From the NCBI GenBank assembly GCA_945861915.1, contig CAMAWK010000026.1, positions 1 through 16,865 on the forward strand: a stretch of DNA of 16,865 nucleotides, read 5' to 3'. The stretch is from Flavobacterium psychrophilum (GTDB taxonomy: Bacteria > Bacteroidota > Bacteroidia > Flavobacteriales > Flavobacteriaceae). Position numbers and translations under genes: made by a program. The notes beneath the pieces were generated by a model. It did no database searches. It was given only the letters and a program-made list of their open reading frames with translations, and was not told where the DNA came from. Below are positions 11,825-16,865 of the stretch, piece after piece; positions within the stretch are counted from its first letter, which is position 1; each line of letters starts with the position of its first letter.

Positions 11825-13992
11825 TAGTAAATTACAGTTGGTTTAATCAATACTGTTAATTTTTTCTTAGAATCTTGGCGCGTTCTAGAGCTAAAGAACC
11901 ATTTAATTATTGGGATTCTTGATAGCAACGGAACTCCTGACCCTGAATCATTTTTAGTTGATTCTTCGAGACCTCCTAAAACTATTAAATCTTGATCCTT
12001 CACACGAATAATAGAAGTAAATTCTCGTGAGTTAATTCCAGGAGGCGCATCTGCATCTACTTTCTGACCGTTAAAACTAGATTGTATTACTTTGATATCC
12101 ATGGTTATTTGTCCATCTCCAGAGACCAAAGGCATGATTGAAACCGATAATTCTGCATCAATAGATTGGTAATTTTTTACTTCCGAAGTTTGTGGAATTT
12201 GTGAACCATAAAAATTTTGATTGGTAACCACATAATAAGTAGTTTCCCCTATGGATAAAAAAGCTTTGTGTCCGTTTAAGGTTGATAATCTAGGGGAAGA
12301 ACGTATTTTTAAATTTCCATTAGTTTCCAATGCTTTGAGGTTAACAAAAAAATTAGGAACAACCTTTCCAATATTCAAAGAACCAAACCCACTAAATCCA
12401 TCAAGAATACTGTTAATGGTTTGAGCTCCTAAATTAATATCTGCATTTGGAAATACAGTTCCAGAACTAGTAAGGGCTTTGTCCCCAATTCCAGCACTAA
12501 TTCCAGTTTCAACAGTAGCACTTTTGTTTACTTCTAAGAGCATTACTTCGATGAGGATTACTGGGACGGCTTTGTCAATATACTTAATAAATGATTCAAA
12601 ACGTTTAATATTAGCCTCTGGACCATTAACTAGAAAACTATTCAATTCTTTGTCAATTTTGATGTCTAAGTCTTTTTTTATTTCGTCTGGAATAATCGTT
12701 AAAATAGATTCAGAAGTTGATGTACTTGTTGAGGAATTGTTGCTGGAGTCATAATTGTTGTTTTGTAATCCGCCATTGGAGGAAAATCTGCCTTCTTGCG
12801 AGCTGTTATTAGAAAAATTATTAAATGAATTAGTGGTATTTAATCGCCCTGAACTTCTACTACCCCCACTTGAAGAATCACCCAACAATTCAATTGAACG
12901 ATGTTGTAGAGTAATAGACCTAATGTTTCTAACAACCAACTGGTTTTTAGTGCCAAAATAATAGATGGCGCCATTTTTCATATAAGTAAAGTAATCTGGC
13001 GTTGTAGATGAGGAATTCTCATTATTATATTGAGATTGTCCACTAGTATTTGTTGTTTTTAAATCTGTTTTTATTTCGAATATTTTATTAAGTAATGCAT
13101 CAAACGAAATATTTTTCGCTTTAACAGTAGCATTTCCAGCGTTTTCTAAAGGGCTAGAAATAAACATATCCAAATCTAATTCATGACCAATATCATAGAC
13201 AATACTAGAAATAGGTGTGTTTTCAAAATCCACATCTAGTATTTTTTTGTTTGCATCCACTACTGCGAAGAAAAAATTTGATTTTCTGGAACGTTGGGGT
13301 TTGTTTTGGCGAGCGGCAGTTCCACTTTTATCAATATTATTTTCATTTGAATAACTACCTTCTAACTGATCGAATACATAAAAATTATCCCTTGATTTGG
13401 TAACAACGAGATTATTGGCAAAGGCTAATTTATTTAACGCAGCGTCAAAAGGCATCTCTTTAACGTAAAGGGTCAAGAGTTGCTTTTCCAATCCAGGAGC
13501 AAAAACTAAGTTTTTCCCACTAACATCCATAATTTTTTTTAAAACGTTATATAATTTATCATCTTTCAAATCAAGCGAGATTAGACCTTCAGCGACATTG
13601 TATTTCACATCAATTGATTTTTCAATTGGGATTTCAATAGGTTTTTCATACTTTTTAATCGAAAGTATGTTGCCTGAAAAATCTATAGTTAAATTATATT
13701 CTTTACAAAGAAAAAGTAATAAATCCCCAACAGTTACATCAGTAAAGTTATTAACTATGTTTATCTCATTAAAATTAGAGGCCACACTGAAATTTAATTT
13801 ATGTACTTCAGCAACAGCCAAAAGAAAACTAGAGAGCGAAGCTTCCTTAATATTTATATTAACTTTTTCAGATAGACCTGGTGCTTCTGTATTAATAGCT
13901 TCAATGTTATTTTTAAGCTGTAGGATTCTATTTTCTTGAGAAAAAACAAGTTGAAAAAGAAATAAAGTTAGAACTAAGGTTAGTTGTTTCAT
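11824..13992 (-). CDS. Secretin, PilQ/GspD type
   Basis: The product is 722 residues from the ATG at 13992. A TTG four codons upstream was rejected because M-K-Q-L-T-L-V-L begins a good signal peptide (to about residue 19, F-S-Q). Three small periplasmic modules follow: STN/N0-like at about 43-115, a second at about 135-210, and a third at about 248-360. Then comes a low-complexity Ser/Asn/Gly/Thr linker (about 372-428). The secretin core occupies about 475-722 with the signature V-P-L-L-S-R-I-P-I-I-K-W-F-F at 687-700 and preceding D-L-I-V-L-G-G-L. It should form the multimeric outer-membrane channel through which a pilus or pseudopilus, or its cargo, passes. No C-terminal S-domain or lipobox is seen, so targeting may need a separate pilotin. 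It starts 38 bp after the ATPase gene, the loosest junction in the operon. Confidence 0.9.
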   Translation of the reverse strand: MKQLTLVLTLFLFQLVFSQENRILQLKNNIEAINTEAPGLSEKVNINIKEASLSSFLLAVAEVHKLNFSVASNFNEINIVNNFTDVTVGDLLLFLCKEYNLTIDFSGNILSIKKYEKPIEIPIEKSIDVKYNVAEGLISLDLKDDKLYNVLKKIMDVSGKNLVFAPGLEKQLLTLYVKEMPFDAALNKLAFANNLVVTKSRDNFYVFDQLEGSYSNENNIDKSGTAARQNKPQRSRKSNFFFAVVDANKKILDVDFENTPISSIVYDIGHELDLDMFISSPLENAGNATVKAKNISFDALLNKIFEIKTDLKTTNTSGQSQYNNENSSSTTPDYFTYMKNGAIYYFGTKNQLVVRNIRSITLQHRSIELLGDSSSGGSRSSGRLNTTNSFNNFSNNSSQEGRFSSNGGLQNNNYDSSNNSSTSTSTSESILTIIPDEIKKDLDIKIDKELNSFLVNGPEANIKRFESFIKYIDKAVPVILIEVMLLEVNKSATVETGISAGIGDKALTSSGTVFPNADINLGAQTINSILDGFSGFGSLNIGKVVPNFFVNLKALETNGNLKIRSSPRLSTLNGHKAFLSIGETTYYVVTNQNFYGSQIPQTSEVKNYQSIDAELSVSIMPLVSGDGQITMDIKVIQSSFNGQKVDADAPPGINSREFTSIIRVKDQDLIVLGGLEESTKNDSGSGVPLLSRIPIIKWFFSSRTRQDSKKKLTVLIKPTVIY

Positions 13993-14030
13993 AAATAATG
14001 TCAAATTGAATTGTCAAATATAAGTTTATA

Positions 14031-15434
14031 TTAAAGTAGTAACGAAAAAACTTCATCGATTGACGTCGTTCCCTCTTTCACTAACATTAAAGCATTTTTT
14101 TTCAAAGTAAAGATTTTTTTTTCCTCAATATAATGGTCTATTGCCAATTGATTGTTTTTAATCAGCATAGAAAGTTCGGTGTCGATAGGAAGAATTTCAT
14201 AAATAGCCTTTCTTCCTGAATAACCGGTATGATAGCAATGTTCACAACCCACAGCCTCATAATGAGTTTTTAAATCCTTAGGCATTTCAAATCCTGTAGG
14301 GAATAAATCTATTGTAATTGTTTTTTTTATTTTGCAATGAGTACACAGTTTTCGAACCAAACGTTGAGCTACACTTAGAGTAAGTGTACTAGCAATTAAA
14401 AAGGAAGGAATACCCATATCAATAAGTCTAGAAACAGTAGCCCAAGCCGAATTGGTATGAATAGTTGACAAAACAAGATGCCCTGTTAAGGCAGCTCGAA
14501 TTGCCATGTTTGCGGTATTTACATCGCGAATTTCTCCAACCATAATGATATCAGGATCTTGTCTTAAAAATGTTCGAAGGGTAGTAGCGAAATCAAGTCC
14601 AATATTTTCACGTAACTGTACTTGATTAATCCCTTCAAGAGTGTATTCAATTGGATCTTCCACAGTTAATATATTTGTATTTGGAAGATTTAGGTTTTTT
14701 AAGGTAGCGTATAAAGTGGTTGTTTTTCCAGAACCCGTTGGTCCAGAAATAAGGACTATGCCATTTGGTTTTTTGATGTTCTCCAAATAAGTAACTAATT
14801 CGTTTTCAGTAAAGCCAAGAGCATTAATATCAATATGATTAGTATCTTTACTCAAAATACGCAACACTACTTTCTCACCATGAAGCGTAGGCAATATGGA
14901 AACACGAATATCAAAATCATCAATGTCCGTAACAATAGTAATTCGACCATCTTGAGGCAATCGCTTCTCTGAAATATCAAGTTGCGCCCTTATTTTTATT
15001 TTGTTGATAAGAATAGGATATTCTTCTATGGGAATATGAAATTGTTCTTTTAACTTTCCATCCAAACGAAAACGAACACGAGCATTTTTTTCATAGGGTT
15101 CAAAATGAATATCACTACTTCCTATTTCTTTGGCATTTAAAACAATTTTCTCCAAAAAATCAACTGTATACTGTAAGTTAGAAACCGTATTAGAAATTGA
15201 TTTTCGATAGTTAGTACTTAAATACCTATTAATATTTTCTGTGGTTTCTTGCACCAATTGAGTAGGAAATCCTAATAATATAGATAATTCCAATCCTAAA
15301 CTATCTAGATCAACCGCATCTGTTTTAAAGATAAGTTTCGCTCCAATTTTCTCCACTGGAATAACCCTATAATGATACGCTTGTTCTGATTGAATAAGTT
15401 GTTGAATGGTTATAGGAATGTTAAAATCACTCAT
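14031..15434 (-). CDS. Type II secretion / type IV pilus assembly ATPase (GspE/PilB)
   Basis: The product is 467 residues. A short N1-like domain occupies about 1-75 and N2 about 85-210 (S-S-D-I-H-F-E-P-Y at 106-114, R-L-P-Q-D-G-R at 158-164). The motor domain has Walker A G-P-T-G-S-G-K-T-T-T (231-240), an Asp box T-V-E-D-P-I-E-Y (257-264), Walker B R-Q-D-P-D-I-I-M-V-G-E-I-R-D (291-304), and a His box T-G-H-L-V-L-S-T-I-H-T-N (317-328). Two Cys pairs, C364-x2-C367 and C397-x2-C400, form the tetracysteine zinc site typical of extension ATPases (GspE/PilB) and not of PilT. It should power subunit insertion from the cytoplasm through a platform protein that is not encoded in this window. The start lies 2 bp after the peptidase stop. 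At 467 residues it is shorter than PilB (about 560), because of the reduced N-terminus. Confidence 0.95.
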   Translation of the reverse strand: MSDFNIPITIQQLIQSEQAYHYRVIPVEKIGAKLIFKTDAVDLDSLGLELSILLGFPTQLVQETTENINRYLSTNYRKSISNTVSNLQYTVDFLEKIVLNAKEIGSSDIHFEPYEKNARVRFRLDGKLKEQFHIPIEEYPILINKIKIRAQLDISEKRLPQDGRITIVTDIDDFDIRVSILPTLHGEKVVLRILSKDTNHIDINALGFTENELVTYLENIKKPNGIVLISGPTGSGKTTTLYATLKNLNLPNTNILTVEDPIEYTLEGINQVQLRENIGLDFATTLRTFLRQDPDIIMVGEIRDVNTANMAIRAALTGHLVLSTIHTNSAWATVSRLIDMGIPSFLIASTLTLSVAQRLVRKLCTHCKIKKTITIDLFPTGFEMPKDLKTHYEAVGCEHCYHTGYSGRKAIYEILPIDTELSMLIKNNQLAIDHYIEEKKIFTLKKNALMLVKEGTTSIDEVFSLLL

Positions 15435-15436
15435 TT

Positions 15437-15925
15437 TTAATAGGCGTATAAAAAGTTAAACTCATAAAAAAAACTAATTCCATATACCACAGCAAAAAAT
15501 AACGACATATATCCAGCAAGAGGAACTGATTTATAAGTTTGTGTTTCCGAATTTTTGATTACTAAATGTAATACTAAAGAAAACACCAATGAAAATACAA
15601 AAAGAATTTGAAAGGAAATTATTGAAAAAGAAAAGGCGATAAAAACAAAAAACAACAAATCACCTAAACCAAAAACTTCTTTTAATAAAGATTGATGCAA
15701 TTTTAATTTCGCATACAAATAGCAAACTAAAAGTAAACTAAAAACAAATCCTAAATTAAAACCTGAATTGATTAATGCAAAACGAATAGGTACAAATTCT
15801 ACTTGTAAAAAAAACACCAAAAATCCAATAATAGGATAAAGAAACCAATATACTTTTCGCTCTTTATAGTCTTGTAAAAAAACAAGAAAAAAAACACCCA
15901 ATAATAGTATCTTCAAAAACCACAT
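15437..15925 (-). CDS. Minimal prepilin peptidase (A24 aspartic protease)
   Basis: The product is 162 residues from the ATG at 15925. A TTG one codon earlier (15928) was not used, since the ATG gives a one-base TGATG overlap with the pilin stop. It is a polytopic membrane protein with about six hydrophobic helices. The two catalytic aspartates of the A24 family are visible: D19 in F-L-Q-D-Y-K-E-R-K-V and D89 in the G-L-G-D motif (86-89). The N-terminal cytoplasmic domain that methylates the mature pilin, and its Cys pairs, are absent, so the enzyme should cleave prepilin without methylating it, as in TadV/archaeal-type peptidases. The next-door pilin, coupled in translation, is the obvious substrate. 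Confidence 0.85.
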   Translation of the reverse strand: MWFLKILLLGVFFLVFLQDYKERKVYWFLYPIIGFLVFFLQVEFVPIRFALINSGFNLGFVFSLLLVCYLYAKLKLHQSLLKEVFGLGDLLFFVFIAFSFSIISFQILFVFSLVFSLVLHLVIKNSETQTYKSVPLAGYMSLFFAVVYGISFFYEFNFLYAY

Positions 15926-16335
15926 CAATCAGCAATAATTTGTTTAGGGAGTCCATTGTGATCTATCTCCCAAACATTAAAAACACCATTCCCGTTAAAA
16001 TCTGTAATTGCAGTAGCTTTTACTTTAAATTCAGAATTCGAAGATTGCACAATTTCATAAGCATAATTGGCACTACCGTTCTCTTTTACCGTTTTAGGAA
16101 CTTCAAAATCCAATTCGGCAAAATCTGAACTGTATTTCGAGTACATAAAATAATATTGTTTTTCAGCATTAAAAATTGCTTTTAACTGCACTTGAGCCTC
16201 AACACTTTTAGCTTTCGTAATTAAAGGCATCAAATTGGGCAATGCAATTAGTAATAAAATACCAATGATAGCTAATACAATTAGCATCTCTTGAAGATTA
16301 AAAGACGGTATCTTTCTTAAAATATATTTTCTCAT
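15925..16335 (-). CDS. Type IV pilin / type II pseudopilin (GspG-like)
   Basis: The product is 136 residues with an 11-residue basic leader (M-R-K-Y-I-L-R-K-I-P-S). Cleavage is expected before F12, giving the mature start F-N-L-Q-E-M-L-I-V-L with the conserved Glu at +5 (E16). The -1 residue is Ser instead of the usual Gly. The hydrophobic N-helix (about 12-34) continues into a helical spine (K-S-V-E-A-Q-V-Q-L-K-A-I-F). A globular end carries D-F-N-G-N-G-V-F-N-V-W-E-I-D at about 112-125, an Asp/Asn/Gly-rich loop that might bind calcium as in GspG. There are no cysteines for a disulfide D-loop. As the first gene of the operon it is probably the main filament subunit. Pilin versus pseudopilin is undecided. 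Confidence 0.88.
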   Translation of the reverse strand: MRKYILRKIPSFNLQEMLIVLAIIGILLLIALPNLMPLITKAKSVEAQVQLKAIFNAEKQYYFMYSKYSSDFAELDFEVPKTVKENGSANYAYEIVQSSNSEFKVKATAITDFNGNGVFNVWEIDHNGLPKQIIAD

Positions 16336-16359
16336 AATTTATTTTGCTATCAAAACCAA

Positions 16360-16387
16360 CAAATATAACAAAATATTTTTGTAATAA
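16360..16387 (-). promoter_or_regulatory. Promoter of the pilus-like operon
   Basis: On the minus strand TATATTTG (16367 to 16360) matches TAnnTTTG exactly, with TTA (16387-16385, consensus TTG) 17 bp upstream. The -7 box lies 24 bp before the pilin ATG, giving a short leader. It lies in the 123-bp region divergent to the OmpH-like gene. Confidence 0.55.
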
Positions 16388-16458
16388 AAAAATGATTTTT
16401 TTGTAATATATTAACTTTTTTTTCATAGTATTGTAAGAAATATAATTATTTAAAATAA

Positions 16459-16865
16459 ATGAAAAAATTACCCATTATCCTTCCTGCTCTAGCTATTGTA
16501 CTCTCGTTAATCGCTCTCTTCTTTTCAAAATCCAGTTCACAATTAGTCTATGTAGATGTGAACAAACTCATCGAAGGCTATAGTAGAACCAAAGTAGCCA
16601 AGGCAGAATTTGATAAAAAAGCAACCACCATGAAAAGCAATATTGATTCACTCATGACAGGTTGGCAAAAAGAATTACAAGCCTATGAAAAAGAAAGAGT
16701 CTCTATGTCACCAAAAGAGCTCAAATTAAAACAAGAATTATTACAAAACAAACAACAACAAATCAATGGCTACCAAGAAGCCATTCAGAAAAAAATACAA
16801 GAAGAAGACAAAAAAGTAACCCAAACCGTGATTAACGACATTAATGATTACATCAAAGAATACGG
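16459..16865 (+). CDS. OmpH/Skp-like protein, 3' end beyond the window
   Basis: The frame is open from the ATG at 16459 to the window end, giving 135 residues. A hydrophobic N-terminal segment (I-L-P-A-L-A-I-V-L-S-L-I-A-L-F-F) is followed by S-Q-L-V-Y-V-D-V-N-K-L-I-E-G-Y, the strand-helix opening of the OmpH/Skp family. A long Lys/Glu/Gln-rich helix (about 45-130), which in Skp forms the tentacles of the trimeric periplasmic chaperone, comes next. The hydrophobic segment has no obvious signal peptidase site, so it may stay as a membrane anchor. It is divergent from the pilus-like operon, with a 123-bp shared upstream region. Whether it serves that system or general outer-membrane biogenesis is unknown. 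Confidence 0.75.
   Translation, partial: MKKLPIILPALAIVLSLIALFFSKSSSQLVYVDVNKLIEGYSRTKVAKAEFDKKATTMKSNIDSLMTGWQKELQAYEKERVSMSPKELKLKQELLQNKQQQINGYQEAIQKKIQEEDKKVTQTVINDINDYIKEY

Noticed and set aside
12479..12961. Two adjacent plus-strand frames inside the secretin gene
   Set aside because: They are antisense to the secretin core and linker, which have clear family motifs on the minus strand.
16401..16433. TTG and TAGTATTG as promoter of the OmpH-like gene
   Set aside because: The spacer is 22 bp and the -7 box has a mismatch; not good enough to list as a feature.

Overview
The window looks like chromosomal DNA of a Flavobacterium-type member of the Bacteroidetes. The evidence is the strong AT bias, A-rich leaders without clear Shine-Dalgarno sites, several exact or near matches to the Flavobacterium promoter element TAnnTTTG, a tyrosine recombinase of the IntDOT/Bacteroidetes type followed by an RteC protein, and families typical of this phylum (PKD surface protein, Cys-anchored lipoprotein, H-R-D-I acyltransferase). 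The assignment is by inference; no rRNA or other phylogenetic marker is present.

Left part (1-5601), chromosomal backbone. Two exported proteins lie on the minus strand: a PKD protein cut by the window edge and a 326-residue lipoprotein, separated by a clear terminator. Divergent from the lipoprotein is a two-gene operon for an ECF sigma factor and a membrane protein with the layout of an anti-sigma factor fused to TPR repeats. The intergenic region carries an exact 18-bp direct repeat, and its 11-bp core occurs four times in about 770 bp around the sigma gene. TatD-family nuclease, a PlsC-like acyltransferase and tRNA-Ser(GGA) with a strong terminator follow.

Middle (about 5661-10100), a small integrative element. 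Its genes are all on the plus strand: tyrosine recombinase, RteC-family regulator, excisionase-like HTH protein, a winged-helix replication-like protein and a DnaC/IstB-like AAA+ ATPase. The last three overlap one another and are probably translationally coupled. No relaxase, transfer gene or recognisable cargo is present, so it is either a minimal or satellite element or a remnant. Its right end holds a 71-codon reading frame broken by one base. The left end holds a long imperfect hairpin. No exact attL/attR pair is visible.

Right part (10101-16335), minus strand: a compact type IV filament / type II secretion-like operon. In transcription order it encodes pilin, minimal prepilin peptidase, PilB/GspE ATPase, secretin, a PilM/PilN (GspL)-like fusion and a PilO/GspM-like protein, with very tight junctions and a good promoter upstream of the pilin. 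The expected inner-membrane platform (PilC/GspF) is absent from the window, and the integrative element sits directly at the 3' end of the operon. A divergent OmpH/Skp-like gene starts at 16459 and is cut by the window end.
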